This document shows, in pieces, positions 1 to 16,983 of a stretch of 64,000 nucleotides of DNA (positions within the stretch are counted from its first letter, which is position 1; each line of letters begins with the position of its first letter). The DNA is from Piromyces finnis. Its lineage: Eukaryota > Neocallimastigomycota > Neocallimastigomycetes > Neocallimastigales > Neocallimastigaceae. A program made the translations under genes and the position numbers. Under the pieces are notes generated by a model. The model searched no databases and was not told the origin of the DNA. It worked only from the letters and a program-made list of their open reading frames with translations. The stretch lies in contig MCFH01000037.1 of the NCBI GenBank assembly GCA_002104945.1, forward strand, positions 418,501 to 482,500, given 5' to 3'.

Positions 1-1868
<1,868 letters not shown>

Positions 1869-2223
1869 ATGGAGTACAAGCAAGTTTTATATGGTAATTT
1901 CATGAAAGTTCTTTAAACATTATTGTTAATAATTATACATTTATATACAAAAATTATACAAAATTATTTGATAATATTTTTTTTTTGGTAAATTAAATAT
2001 TGTTATATATTTAAATATTAATATGTATATTTACTTTTAATAATAAAAGAATTATCAAGAAAAGAAGGAAATAATGTTTGTATCGATTGTGGAGCACCAA
2101 ATCCACAATGGTAAGTGTACAATATTTAATATAAATAGAATAATAGAATAATATTATAATTGTAATTTAAATATTTTATGATATTATATCTTTGTGAATA
2201 ATTTCGTTATTTAATATTTAATA

Positions 2224-2254
<31 letters not shown>

Positions 2255-3769
2255 TTTTAATTTTTAATATGGACTATTATTCTTTTGATGACATATATAT
2301 TTTTATTCTATCATTAATTATCATATAAAATTTCATATAAAATTATTGAAAATCATCATTGAAAACCTGGGAATAGGGCTAGTGTTACATATGGTATTTT
2401 CTTCTGTTTAAATTGTTCAGGTATTCATCGTTCTTTAGGTGTTCATATTAGTTTTGTTCGTTCCATTACTATGGATAAATGGTCAGATGATCAATTAAAG
2501 AAGATGGAAAATGGAGGTAATTCCAAGGCACTTCAATTCTTTAGTTCACAACCTGATTATCATGAAGGAATGTCTATTAAAGAAAAGTATAATTCTAACT
2601 TTGCTCGCTTATATCGAGAAAAGTTACAAGCAGAATGTGAAGGTAGAGTTTGGGTAGCCCCACCAGCTAATCAATTACCACCCGCTGCCAAGAATGAGAA
2701 TTCCAATTTTGGTAATAATTCCGGTTTTGGTAATAATTCTGGTTTTGGTAGTGGTAGTAGAACTAACTCATGGGGTAATTTCAATAATAACAATAGTTTT
2801 GGAACCAATAGTAACAACAATGGATTTGGCTCTAATAGTAGTTTTGGCCAAAAGAATAATGGATTTGGATCGAATAATGGATTTGGCTCTAATAGAAATA
2901 GTTTTGGCTCATTTAGTGATATTAACATCAACAACAGCAATAATAACAATAGTAATGGAAGTAATGGCAATAATGCACAAGCCATGTTTATTCCAGATCG
3001 AGCCAAGAATGAAGAATTCTTTGCTAGAAAGGGTAGAGAAAATGAAAATAGAAGAGATGACATTCCACCAAGTCAAGGTGGTAAATACACAGGATTTGGA
3101 AGTACACCACTTCATAGCCAACCTCAAAATCAAAATGAAAGTCTTGCACAAATTCAAAGAGGACTTTCTTCAGGATGGAATTTCTTAGCACAAACAGCCA
3201 TGGCAGGAGTTAAGTTTGCACAAGTTGGAGCTAGTCATATTAATGAAAATTATATTAAGCCAGCATCAGAAGCAGTTCGTGATCCAAACTTTACACAAAA
3301 TCTCGGTACATATGCTGAAAGCTTTAGACGTACCGTTTCAGAAAAGGCATCCCAAGCAGCAGGACAAATTAGTCAAGCCTATCAAAACTATCAAAATGGA
3401 GGATATAATTCCAATCGTATGTCTAGAAATGAACCTTATGTTGTTAAGGATGAAAATAATAATGGATTTAGAAATAATAACAACAACAATAATAACAATG
3501 GATTTGGAAGTAATAATAATAATTTCTTTAACAACAACAACAATAATAATAACAATAACTCAGGTAGTTTTGGAAGTTTAAACAATAATAATAACAATAA
3601 CTCAGGTAGTTTTGGAAGTTTAAACAATAATAATTCAGGTAGTTTTGGTAGTTTTGGAAGCTTAAACAACAACAACAACAACAACAACAATTCAAGTAGT
3701 TTTTCAAATACTCAAAACCGAAATAATAATAAAAATTCAAAATGGGAAGATGATTGGGGTGACTTCTAA
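1869..3769 (+). CDS. ArfGAP (ARFGAP1/Gcs1 type), copy 1
   Basis: GTPase-activating protein for Arf, expected to act on COPI/Golgi vesicle coats. Exons by frame and splice sites are 1869-1893, 2050-2110 and 2377-3769, giving 492 residues. The start MEYKQVLYELSRKEGNN gives the usual short N-terminus, and the spliced product restores the full zinc finger CIDC-x16-CLNC, which intron 2 cuts after NPQ. The Arg of GIHRSLGVH is the likely arginine finger, followed by SFVRSITMDKW as in ARFGAP1. The C-terminal part is Asn/Gly/Phe/Ser repeat (GFGSN, SGSFGSLN) and ends in KWEDDWGDF, an acidic aromatic tail resembling coat-binding tails of this family. A gene model starting at the internal Met 2471 would lose the zinc finger. 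An identical protein is encoded 3.5 kb downstream. Family assignment is secure; the exact paralogue is inferred. Confidence 0.93.
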
Positions 3770-4058
3770 GCGTGAATTATTATTAAATAATTATCATTGA
3801 AAAAAAAAAAAAATATGAAGTTTTTTTTCTTATTAAACATATATATAAAATACTTAATTAAAAGAAAATTCAAAATACTTATTATACAGAATTTTCATAA
3901 AAATATCATTTAAATGTAATACAATAATCTAATAATTTCATTATATAGTAATATAATATATAGTATATTTTTTATATAATATTTTTTTATTAAAAAAATT
4001 AAAACGAATATAAAAACATATATGATATATAATATTTAAAATTAGAAACTGGTTTTTA

Positions 4059-4092
<34 letters not shown>

Positions 4093-5352
4093 TTAATAAA
4101 ATACGACATCTTTTTTCATAAATATTAATTTCATTTTTTAAAAAGTTGATATATTTGAATAAAATAAATATGTAAAAATAAACTTTATATTTCTGTGGCG
4201 AGTAATTTCACATGATCAAACACATAAATCATACCTTTATTTTGAATAAATAAATACTAATAAGATCAATATTAAGAAGATATTAGTATAAGTATATTTA
4301 GTAATTAAATTACTATTAATAAATTAAATAACATATAATATTTGAATTTTAATTTATTTTAAGTACTTAAAATAATAAAAGTATTTAAATTTTTTCTTTT
4401 TTTTTTTTTTTTCTTTTTTCTTTAAAATAAAATACTTCCTATTATTTTCAAATTTAACAATTAATTATTGTTAAATATTATATATTGAATTGTAATTATT
4501 ATAATATATTTATATTTTTTTTTTATATTAACAATGTAAAATATTGAAAGATATAGAATATTTTAATATATAAAATAATAATTTGCTAATAATATTTGAT
4601 AGTAATGATAATAATAGTAATAATAACAATAATAATAAATAAACAATGATAAAAGAAATCAAAAAACCTTTTTAAGAAATTAGAGATATAATTATTTTTC
4701 AAATGATATAAAGCAATTAATGAATGGTAACTTTATATGCATCATCGACAATAACTGAAGGGAAGAAATAAACAAAATAAAAGAAGACAAAAAATAAATA
4801 TTGAAGAAATAACTTTTTAATCCCGTAAAGAAAAATTTGTAATCATTATTAACATAACATTAAAGAGAAATTAATTTTTAATTCTCGTTTCAAGAAAAAA
4901 ATTCATAAATATATAAATAGAATAGATAATTAAAAAAAAAAAAAAAAAGAATGTATATACATTGTTACCGGGAGAAAAGTTTTTAAATAATATTTTATAA
5001 TAATATCATATACAAAATGAAAAAAAAGCCTTTTTGTTAAATTTTAATAATTAAAAATAATTTGAAGGGATTTAATATTTGTCTGTTAATAAATTTTTAA
5101 ACCAAATCAATTCAGTATTACATTATATATAAATTATAATACCAATAATTATTAATATATGATATAATACTTATATTTATCATTTAATATATATAATAAA
5201 CATTATTCATATTTTTTATTAAAAGATTTTTATATTAAGACAACAAATAATTAGATTAAAAACTAACTTTTTCGTTATATATTTTTATTTCTATTTAAAA
5301 TCATATTTATTAAAGTTTATTTATATAGATAAATAAACCTTCTGTAATAATA
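3770..5352. other. Intergenic DNA between ArfGAP copies
   Basis: A/T-rich sequence with ATT repeats near 4062-4093 and poly-T/poly-A tracts. It is unrelated to the sequence after copy 2, so the duplicated unit ends at the stop codon. Weak homology to the upstream flank of copy 1 appears from about 5230. No gene seen. Confidence 0.7.
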
Positions 5353-5700
5353 ATGGAGTACAAGCAAGTTTTATATGGTAATTTCATGAAAGTTCTTTAA
5401 ACATTATTGTTAATAATTATACATTTATATACAAAAATTATACAAAATTATTTGATAATATTTTTTTTTTGGTAAATTAAATATTGTTATATATTTAAAT
5501 ATTAATATGTATATTTACTTTTAATAATAAAAGAATTATCAAGAAAAGAAGGAAATAATGTTTGTATCGATTGTGGAGCACCAAATCCACAATGGTAAGT
5601 GTACAATATTTAATATAAATAGAATAATAGAATAATATTATAATTGTAATTTAAATATTTTATGATATTATATCTTTGTGAATAATTTCGTTATTTAATA

Positions 5701-5740
<40 letters not shown>

Positions 5741-7256
5741 TTTTTAATTTTTAATATGGACTATTATTCTTTTGATGACATATATATTTTTATTCTATCA
5801 TTAATTATCATATAAAATTTCATATAAAATTATTGAAAATCATCATTGAAAACCTGGGAATAGGGCTAGTGTTACATATGGTATTTTCTTCTGTTTAAAT
5901 TGTTCAGGTATTCATCGTTCTTTAGGTGTTCATATTAGTTTTGTTCGTTCCATTACTATGGATAAATGGTCAGATGATCAATTAAAGAAGATGGAAAATG
6001 GAGGTAATTCCAAGGCACTTCAATTCTTTAGTTCACAACCTGATTATCATGAAGGAATGTCTATTAAAGAAAAGTATAATTCTAACTTTGCTCGCTTATA
6101 TCGAGAAAAGTTACAAGCAGAATGTGAAGGTAGAGTTTGGGTAGCCCCACCAGCTAATCAATTACCACCCGCTGCCAAGAATGAGAATTCCAATTTTGGT
6201 AATAATTCCGGTTTTGGTAATAATTCTGGTTTTGGTAGTGGTAGTAGAACTAACTCATGGGGTAATTTCAATAATAACAATAGTTTTGGAACCAATAGTA
6301 ACAACAATGGATTTGGCTCTAATAGTAGTTTTGGCCAAAAGAATAATGGATTTGGATCGAATAATGGATTTGGCTCTAATAGAAATAGTTTTGGCTCATT
6401 TAGTGATATTAACATCAACAACAGCAATAATAACAATAGTAATGGAAGTAATGGCAATAATGCACAAGCCATGTTTATTCCAGATCGAGCCAAGAATGAA
6501 GAATTCTTTGCTAGAAAGGGTAGAGAAAATGAAAATAGAAGAGATGACATTCCACCAAGTCAAGGTGGTAAATACACAGGATTTGGAAGTACACCACTTC
6601 ATAGCCAACCTCAAAATCAAAATGAAAGTCTTGCACAAATTCAAAGAGGACTTTCTTCAGGATGGAATTTCTTAGCACAAACAGCCATGGCAGGAGTTAA
6701 GTTTGCACAAGTTGGAGCTAGTCATATTAATGAAAATTATATTAAGCCAGCATCAGAAGCAGTTCGTGATCCAAACTTTACACAAAATCTCGGTACATAT
6801 GCTGAAAGCTTTAGACGTACCGTTTCAGAAAAGGCATCCCAAGCAGCAGGACAAATTAGTCAAGCCTATCAAAACTATCAAAATGGAGGATATAATTCCA
6901 ATCGTATGTCTAGAAATGAACCTTATGTTGTTAAGGATGAAAATAATAATGGATTTAGAAATAATAACAACAACAATAATAACAATGGATTTGGAAGTAA
7001 TAATAATAATTTCTTTAACAACAACAACAATAATAATAACAATAACTCAGGTAGTTTTGGAAGTTTAAACAATAATAATAACAATAACTCAGGTAGTTTT
7101 GGAAGTTTAAACAATAATAATTCAGGTAGTTTTGGTAGTTTTGGAAGCTTAAACAACAACAACAACAACAACAACAATTCAAGTAGTTTTTCAAATACTC
7201 AAAACCGAAATAATAATAAAAATTCAAAATGGGAAGATGATTGGGGTGATTTCTAA
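5281..7256 (+). repeat. Tandem duplicated segment, copy 2 (ArfGAP gene)
   Basis: Near-identical partner of 1797-3769 in the same orientation. The offset is 3484 bases before intron 2 and 3487 after it because of the low-complexity tract in that intron. Confidence 0.93.
5353..7256 (+). CDS. ArfGAP (ARFGAP1/Gcs1 type), copy 2
   Basis: Second copy of the Arf GTPase-activating protein, with exons 5353-5377, 5534-5594 and 5864-7256 and the same 492-residue product as copy 1. The zinc finger CX2C-x16-CX2C, the IHRSLGVH motif and the acidic KWEDDWGDF end are all intact, so nothing marks this copy as a pseudogene. The 3' flank is different from copy 1, so the two genes probably have different terminators. 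The promoter region is shared only over roughly the last 70-100 bases before the start codon, so expression could differ. Confidence 0.93.
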
Positions 7257-8527
7257 GATGTAAAATAAAACTCAATGTACATATAGTAATATTCCTACAA
7301 TTTTAAAGTATATCAAATCAATAAAAAAGTTCCTATATCCTTATATAAATAAAACTCATTAATTTTCATATAATACAAATAATAGTAGTTATAATCAAAT
7401 TTTTTTTAAATAAATATAATATATTTTAGACAAAAATAAAACAAAAATAAAATTAATTTAAAAATATATAAATAAGGAAATCAAAATTTAAAAAATAAAA
7501 ACAAAACGAAGAACAAATAATTAATTATAAGAAGGTTTTCACTAAAAATAGGTGTATATACCTATAACCCTATAATATAAATAATAATTTTTTGATATAT
7601 TTCCATATCTATTTTTTTTTCTTTTTGTTCTTTATATTTAATATAATATTAATTATACAATTCATATATAATTTATAATTTATATTTTAAAACATTACTA
7701 TTAAATTAATTTTCATTGCTTATTGAATTTAAAAGAAACAATATTAAAAATAAAGAACAAATTTAAAAAATAAAGAAACAAATAAATTATTTATAATTTA
7801 TTTTATTTAATAAATAGAAAAAAAAAGGCATGTTTTTATTATTATTACATCATTACTATTATTAAAAAAGGATATTTAGATTTTTAGTATTTAACACTAA
7901 AAATTATAGTATTAAAGGAATGAGAGTGTTGGTTGATATATAATTAATATTTTAAATAATTCCAATTAGTATTGATATTTCTTAAAAGGATCTTTCTTTT
8001 TATTTAGTCTATAAAATAATAATTTTTTTTTTTATTTTTTTTTTAATGAATTTGCTTATTTCCAAAATTAATAATTCAATAATTCAATAATTAAAAAAAG
8101 TAATAACAACAAACAACAACAATGAATATAAAAAAGTATGGATTATTTAATACATTAAAATGTTTTGTTTATCCTTAAGTAAAGCATATTTCGATAAAAG
8201 TTTTTATAGATAGTAATAATGAAACTATAATTTTGTACTTTTTTTTTTTAATAATGCTCCAATTGATAGTAATATAATGGAAATAATATAAGACAAAAAA
8301 AAAAAAAAAGTAATTTTAATATTAATTATTTTTGAAGAATAGAAATAATTATCAAATTTTATATTTTTTATAATCTTTTTTTTTTTTTTTAAAATAAATT
8401 AATAAATAAATTAATCTCTTTTTTTTTTTTTCCATTAGAATTAAACTTTAATTATTATTAATAATCCAGCCTCGTGTAACAATAAAAATAAAACTTATTA
8501 AATTAATGTGATGAAATTTACATAAAA

Positions 8528-8586
<59 letters not shown>

Positions 8587-9320
8587 AATTTTTTATGATA
8601 AATATGGATAATAACGTCCATTCAAATAATTTATTATTTTATTGGTTACTTTTATTTTATTAAATCATGTTGACCTTTTTTTTTTTTTTTTTTATAAATG
8701 TATCACAAAACTCACATTTCATTTTGTGATACTTTAAAAATTAATTATATAACATCTTTGTGGAGATTCTTAATATAAAATGACAATTCATTTTGAAAGT
8801 ATTTTAATAAAATTTATCTAACAAATTAAATGATAAAGAATTAATAGGTAACAGGTGTGTAGTTAATTTTTTATTTATGAATGTTAAATCTACTTTTATT
8901 ATTATTATTATTATTTTATTTTAAATAATTATTTTAACTTTACATAATGTCATTTTATATTATACTAAAAAAAAATTAACAAAAAATATAATAAAAAAAT
9001 TAAATATTATAAATGAAAGTAATAAATATATTATATTTTTGGATTTAATGAAAAAAAAATTGTTAAAAATAAAAAAAGAAATGATATATATGATGTCAAA
9101 TTTTCTTGAAAAAAAAAAAAAAAAAAAAAAAAAAGAATAAAATAAAATAAAATAAATAAAAAAAGGGAGCATATTTATGTTTAAATATAAAGTTTAAAAA
9201 AGTAATATATATATATATTTAGGTATGAATTTTTTTAGAGGTATGGTTTTTTTAAGCTATATATTTTTTTAAATTTAATAGTAAACTATTATTATCGTGT
9301 TATTTTAATCTACTTTATTT
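7257..9320. other. A/T-rich intergenic DNA, no gene seen
   Basis: Contains poly-T and poly-A tracts and a TAAA array near 8522-8586. Short open frames here translate into Phe/Ile/Lys-rich low-complexity sequence. No RNA gene recognised. Confidence 0.7.
8522..8586. repeat. (TAAA)n microsatellite
   Basis: Perfect tetranucleotide run, the same unit as the arrays at 456-641 and 20456-20634. Confidence 0.9.
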
Positions 9321-10027
9321 CTACTCTTTCATAGTCTTGTCTTTACTTTCAATTTTTGAAGATAGTACATTATTTACAGAATCAGATGATGCTATTTTAT
9401 CCTTTATTATTGATTTAACATCGTTTTTCGCTGATGTTATATCAATATTTTTCTTGCTGGGTGAATTTTCATTAGATTTTTCTATTAGATTGGACGTTAA
9501 TTTCTGTGAAGAATTGTTTTCATCAGAAGTGTTATTTTTTAGTAATGCATTTGATTTAGTGGAAGTAGAATTTGTTTCATTTAATGTAGAATTATGTGTT
9601 AAATCATCAGATGAAGAAATTAATTTACTATGAACTTTAGTATGATAAAAGTTTGAACGATCTGACGATGTTTGTTGAATTAAGGTGTTTGTAGGTGGGG
9701 GTGGTAATCCTGGCATTTTTGATTTAATTTTGTAGTGATGATGATGACTATTACTACTTTTTATTTCTGATGTTTTGGATTTTGAAATAGAAGAATTATC
9801 ATGAATCGAACTATCCATTTTATCTGAAAGTTTTGATATATCAGCATTGTTTCTGTTATGGTGACTATTATTACTTTTCATATCATTATCTTCTTTAGTG
9901 CTTTGTGATTTATTTTTATTTGAATTATATTTATTTAGTTTATTTAAACTATATTGACTATCATAATTATTGCCATTTCCATTATTCATAGAGTTAGGAT
10001 GGGTAAAGTTATTTTGATTGTTATTGA

Positions 10028-10102
<75 letters not shown>

Positions 10103-10843
10103 GATAATCTGATTGTTGTTGATTATAATTATTATTATTATTATTATTTATATTATTAAAATCTTGATTATAGTTTTGATTATTAGGTTTATTTGATGAT
10201 GAATAATTTTGATTTTGGTTATTGAAGTTTGGATTTATATTGTTGTTGTTATTCATATTGTTATTATTATTATTGTTGTAATAATTTAAGTTATTAATAT
10301 TATTATTAGGCGGTATATAGTTTTGATTATTATTTGACATCATATTATAATTCCCATTATTATTATTATTATTATTATTATTTATTGGGTATGAATTATT
10401 ATTATTGTTGTTATTATTATTTATTGGTGGATAATTTTGCTGATTATTTTGATTCATATAGTTTTGATTATTATTATAACCATTATTATTATTGTTGTTA
10501 TTATTATTATTGTTGTTATTTGGATATGGGTTGTAACCATTGTTATTATTTGGTGGAGGAGGGTAATTATTATTGTTATTAATATTATTATTTGGATAAT
10601 TTTGGTTATAATTATTATAATTCATATTATTATTATTATTATTATTGTTGTTGTTATTGTTGTTATTATTTGGGAATCTATTATAATCTTGGTTCATTTG
10701 ATAGGAATTTGGAGAATTGTTTATTGGACCATTATTTCCTCCATTGTTCATTGGACCATTGTTCATTGGGCCGTTATTTATAAGTCCGTTGTTATTATTA
10801 CCAAAGTTGTATGAATTTGAATTTGGTGGTAATGGATTAATCA

Positions 10844-10876
<33 letters not shown>

Positions 10877-12668
10877 TAAATCCATTATTCATTATAGATG
10901 CATTTTCATTTTTAATCATATTATTATTATATTGATTCATCATATTATCATTGTTTCCATTATAATTTGATCCATTTTTCATTGAATTAAATGAAGAAAC
11001 AGATCCTGGTGGATGTATCATATTATTATTCATGCCATTTATACGATTTATGTCATTTAATGGTGATCCCATAAAATTATTATTTATGTTATTATTATAG
11101 CCACCGTTTTGTGATGGTGTATTTTGATTTTGATTGTAGTATGATGAATTGGAATTAGAAGACATCATTGATGATGAAATAATACTACTAGCACCTCCAA
11201 TATAATTCTTCTTTCTACTAATAATCTTTTTTTTGTCATTAATATTTTCAACGCTCATATCTGGGAAGAGTTTATTTAATGGGTAACCTTTGTGTAAATG
11301 CTTCTTTGCTAATAAACGGTAGAATCGGTCATAACAATTTTTACCAACTCTAGCAATTAATGGTAATGAAATGAAACCCCAATAACGACCATTATATAAT
11401 AAAACTCTTTCTATTAATTGTTCATCTTCTTCCTTTGTCCATGGAGTTCTTTGACCAGTATTCATTGCTGGATCACTTGGAAGACGATATAAGAAATTAT
11501 CTGTACATTTATGTCTTTTTTCATAGGCTTCCCGTTGACAGAGAGACATCTTTTCTTTATCGATTTCATGAGTATCCCAAAGGGCCATACATATTTTCAT
11601 TGGTTCAATATCTTTGGTATGTAAATTTAAAGTAGAGAATGGTTGTGGTTCACAATCATTTTTTCTTATAATGAAACCAATTGGGTGTGTAATAATTCTA
11701 GATTGTGGATCAAGAGTGAAATCTGGGAGTGGCAAACCACCATTAGCTTCATTACCTGTTAAACGTCTTGGACGACTTACTGTTAAGGTGTTGCTTTTTG
11801 GTAAGAGTAATGATCCTGATACTGTTCTTCTTCTTTTATGATTTGATAATTCTATATCAGAGAGTTGATCTTCGCCATCATCATCATCTTCATTTGGATA
11901 ACTATTAACACTACTGAAATAGTCTGATTTTTCTTTGAGTTCATCAATGAATGGATCCATTCTTCTTTTCTTTAATGAATCTGAAAAGTTCTTTTCTTTA
12001 TTCTCATTAATAGTTTCAACTTTAATTGATGTTTCATTATTTTTATTTGAAATAAATGTCGAACTATCAATTGAATCATTATTATCACTATCATTATTGC
12101 TATCATTATCACTGCTATTTTTATTGACTATTTTGCAAATTTTATTTTTTTCCGTATCAATACTACTTGGACTTTTACATTTTGTACTACTAATTTCCAT
12201 ATCATCCTCAGTACTATCCTCATTATTATTTGTTATTTTTTTTGCATTATCCTTTGAAAGGCTATTACCTTCTTTATTTATATTTATTGATGAATCTGAT
12301 TCAGATAGTGACTTTGTGTTATCTTTTTCTAAATTAATATCCCCTAACTCTTTTGAATTGCTATTTCCTTCTTTTTGTGATAATCGCTTATATTTTATTA
12401 TATCATTATTTTGTTCTTCTAATTGCCTTTTTAATGAAGCTCTCTTAGCCCTTTCTTTTTCTAATTGACGTTCATATGAATTTTTCATACTGTCAAATTT
12501 TGTTTGTAGTGATTCCAGTTGAGCTCGTAACTTGTCACATTGTCTAATAATATGTTGTTTATCGTTTCTTTCTTTTTCAAGTTCATCTTTTAACCATGCT
12601 TGTGAATTGTATACTGGCTCCAAATGCTGATTAACCAGCTTAATCATACTATTAATGAAATCTTGCAT
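9321..12668 (-). CDS. Coiled-coil, SANT/Myb-like, Asn-rich protein
   Basis: Single-exon frame of 1115 residues. Residues about 15-100 are a charged coiled coil (for example LKDELEKERNDKQH). An acidic, Ser-rich stretch follows. A compact conserved-looking block at about 300-470 begins LPLPDFTLDPQSR and contains TPWTKEEDEQLIERVLLYNG near residue 405, which looks like the first helix of a SANT/Myb domain; a second helix-like part, VGKNCYDRFYRLLAKKH, follows. From about 500 to 900 the protein is mostly Asn runs, the longest about 26 residues and encoded by ATT repeats at 10030-10115 on the plus strand. The C-terminus is Ser/Lys/Asn-rich with a His run. This layout suggests a nuclear chromatin or transcription factor, but I do not recognise the family. 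No upstream exon was found before the Met at 12668. Confidence 0.75.
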
Positions 12669-12780
12669 TTTTATATTATTTTTATTTGAACATAAAATAA
12701 CTATTCGAAAATAATAAGAGAAAAAAAAAAATAAATATGGTTAATAATATCGAATTAATAAAAACTAATAACTTTATAAC

Positions 12781-12816
<36 letters not shown>

Positions 12817-15800
12817 CTATAATAACATAATATATATATTTATTTGTATGAAATATAATATAAATGATTTTGACTTGGTAATATCAGAAAAAAAAAAATA
12901 GTGGAATTATATTTTTACAATTACTATTATTTATTTATTTATTATTAGTTATTTTTAATGTTTTTAAGAAATTTTAATTATTAATTTGAGATTATATATT
13001 TTCAAAATTTATTATTATTATTATTATTATTACTACTATTTTTCAATTGTTGCTTTTATATATTATTTAACAAGTTTATCTTTTTTTTTTTTTTTTAAAA
13101 AAAATAAAAAAAACAAACAAAAATATAAGTTATAAGAATATATAATACCTTAAATTAACATATTTTAGCTGATAAAATTTTATTATTTTATTTTTTTTAA
13201 CTTTTTCTTTTTTTCTTTTTATTAACTTTATTGTTTTACAAATACTCTTTTTATTCTTGAGAATATGTTGATATATTTGCTTATTGATTCCTAGAATAAA
13301 ATAATTTTTCAATTATTATAGTAATTCCTTAAAGTGGTATATACTTATATTAATATTTTTATTTTTAATTATATATTCTTCTTTTTTTTTTTTTTTTTTT
13401 TTTTTTTATATATATATATATTTATTTATTTTTAATTCTTAAACAAGGGAATCTTTACAGTATATTGGTGATATTAATAAAATATTAATTGAACTATTGA
13501 ACTGTTATCTGTTATAAAATATTTTATATATATATATATAAAATTAAATTCCTGTTTATATATATTTTTATTTTTTATTTTTCTATACATTAAATAAAGA
13601 TAGATACTGTCTTTTATTTATTTATTATTCTTATTATTATATTCAGAAAAAAAGAAAAAAAGAAAAAAAAGTTAAATAATAATACAACTACAGATAAAGA
13701 TATATAATATTAAAAAGGTTTATAAATTTATATTTAAATATTATTTTTTAATTTTTATTTCACACACACACAACATTGTGACAAACGAAAATGTTAGTAA
13801 TGAACATTTTAATATAAAATAAGGTTTTATATATTAGATATATTAAATTTTACAAAAATTTGAATTATATCATGAAGTATATTTATAATTATATTATATT
13901 ATATTATATTACATAATATTATACATAGTATATTCTATTTAATTATTTATTACATCTCTTTAATAAAAAATAATAAGAATTTGATATATTAAAAAGGAAA
14001 ATAATAAATACATAAAATGAGTAAATATACATTAACTAAAAAACATTAACAACAACATCATCATTAATGTATTAATAATTTCATATTTGTTATTATTATT
14101 TTATTTACTTTTACAATTATTCTACTTAAGTTACTATATATATAAATATGTATTAAACTTTTATTCACATATGATATAAGAATTTTAATATAATTATTTA
14201 AATTTAATATAAATTAAATTAGTAATAATATAATTAATAATCCTATTTAAACTTTATTAGACAGATTTATTTATCATATTAGTGTTTTTTAGAATTTATA
14301 GTTTTTAAATACCATTTTATTATCATTCATTTTATTTATTATCATTATTTTATGCTTAAGCAATAATAATAAAGTTTTATACTATACTTTTATACAACGA
14401 ATTATCAAATTATTTTCTATAAATATCATTTAAATAAAACTTCAATAACAATTCAGAATATATAAGCTATTTAAATATTTATGATTAATTATTACTAATT
14501 AGACATATTGACCATAATTGATATTACTTTTTAGTCATATTTATATATAATAAATAAATATATAGATTATGATAAACTTATATATTAAAATATATTATAT
14601 ATATATTATTTATATATAATCTTATTTATTTTTATTATTTTTCAATTCTATAAATTGAAAAATGTAGAAATATTCATAAATACTTTTTATATTTGAATAT
14701 ATATAAAATGTATGTTTATTTACTATTTTATTCTTTTGGCAATAATATATTAAATTGTATTATAATATATTTTATTTTTAAGTTATTGATAATGAGAGTA
14801 CAAATTATACATAAAAGGAAATCAATCAAAATGAAAATAAACATAATACTATTTTATCATAAACTATAAAATAAAAAATAATATATAATAAACTTTAATA
14901 AATATAATTTTTAAAATTATTCCAATTAAAATAATTAATTTTATAAATTATATATTTTATTCATTTGTATTCATTTTTTTAAACATTATGATACTGATAC
15001 ATAATACATTACTATATTACATATTTCATATCATTGGACAATTTTATTTTGATCATACATTTATATGGAAAATATTTAAAAGTACCGTACGACAAGTTAT
15101 TAAGGAGGAATAATAACAAGAAAAACGGCTAATCTTTATTTTTTAATATAGCTTTCATATTCTATATGAAGATTTTTTTCTATTTAATAATATAATAATA
15201 TTATGTACAATATTTTTTTTATTTTTGTAGTATTTAGGTGATATTCCTTTATGTTTCATTAATATATAATTGATATATATGATTGTTATTTTCATCAATT
15301 ATTTTATTTATTAAGATTTACTTTTTTTTTTTTTTACATGAATAACAAATTAAAAATTTATAAATATATAAGAAAAATGGAGAAAATAGAATTTTGTCAA
15401 TTTCAATTAAGAAGTGAAAAACTTTTAAATTATTATTATTATAAGCAAATAATATTTTTAATCTTTTTGAATTTTCTTCTTTATTTATTCTATTCTATAA
15501 AATAAAAAACGTTAATATAACATGTAATTATATTGAATAAGCTTCAAAACTATATATTTGATAAAAAAAAAAAATATTATATATTAATTAGATATATAAT
15601 ATATAATAGTTAATGTATCTTTTATGTAAAAGTCCAAATAATCATAGTAGTTCTTATAGATAAATTTCTTTTTAATTTTTCAATAAAGTTTCAAAAAATA
15701 AAGATTTTAACTTATAATTAATCTATCTAGTATAAAAACAATTTATTATTATAGGTGTCTATATATTCTATTTATTATTAAATAGTAATATATTATTAAA

Positions 15801-16943
15801 ATAATAGACAAAAATGATTATAGTTGATATGGTTTTTTTATCTCTATTGTAAAGCTTACGTTCACATCATATCTATAGTTTAGAAAAATATTATATAATT
15901 AATTTTCCTTTATTAAATGTATAGCTTTTTTTTTTTTTTATTCAATTTATCATTCAATATATCATAAATTATTGTAAAGATGTCCTATTTAAGAGATTTA
16001 TATTGACATTTATAAACTTTTAATAACAAATTTAATTTAAACAAGTTATATTGAGAAATATAGATAACTTTAGGCTTTATTATTGTTATAATTTGTGAAT
16101 GTTTTTTGCATTGCTATTATTGATATTATTTATTAATAATTGTTAGAATATGTGAAACGTTATGTCACATGTATTCAAATGTATTGAAATGTATTAAAAC
16201 GTATTTGTATATATTGTATTTGATTATATGTTTAAGCCACAATGTAAATGTATAAATACATGTAGTTTGAGAAGAATGTAACGCAAGTAGTTCTTTATCA
16301 TAAAATATATTAATAAAGTTGACATAATTATAAACCTAAATTAAACAACTCTTAATAATAATTAAATATTCCTAATAACCCAGTTTGTCCATTTAAGGAT
16401 CATTTTTTAAAAAATGTTTATTAAACTATAAAACATTTACTTTTTAATTTTTATTAATCCATTTTTTTTTTATACTACTTTGGGTGACAATTAGTAAAAA
16501 AAAATTTTTTTTTGACAAAATTAAAATTGTACACTTTGAATTTAATTTATAAATGTTAACTATAAAAAAAAATATATTAAAGGAATAAATCTTGTTAATC
16601 TATTTTTAATTTATTATTTCAATTATATAGCAACAACTAACCATATCATATAATTCAAAAAAAAAAAATTAGATCGAGGTTGTAATAAAAAGAAAATATT
16701 CATGAATTAGAGTAATACATTTCATATTTAATATAGAATGCATAAAATACATTTATCCCTAATAGAAAATAGCTTTATTCTTGATACTATGTACATTTAT
16801 TTAAATATGGATGTATAATGTTAATTGTAGGAAAATTATAATAATAACATTGTTTTTATTACTATTCCCCTTAAAATTTTTTTTGTCTAATTATGGAATA
16901 TTAATTTTTACCATAATCCTTATTTATTCATTTACTCCATCAA

Positions 16944-16983
<40 letters not shown>

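Noticed and set aside
2671-3740. Several overlapping open frames in the ArfGAP exon on both strands
   Set aside because: Alternative-frame readings of the Asn/Gly repeat region (Leu and Cys/Tyr runs); the same shadows appear in copy 2.
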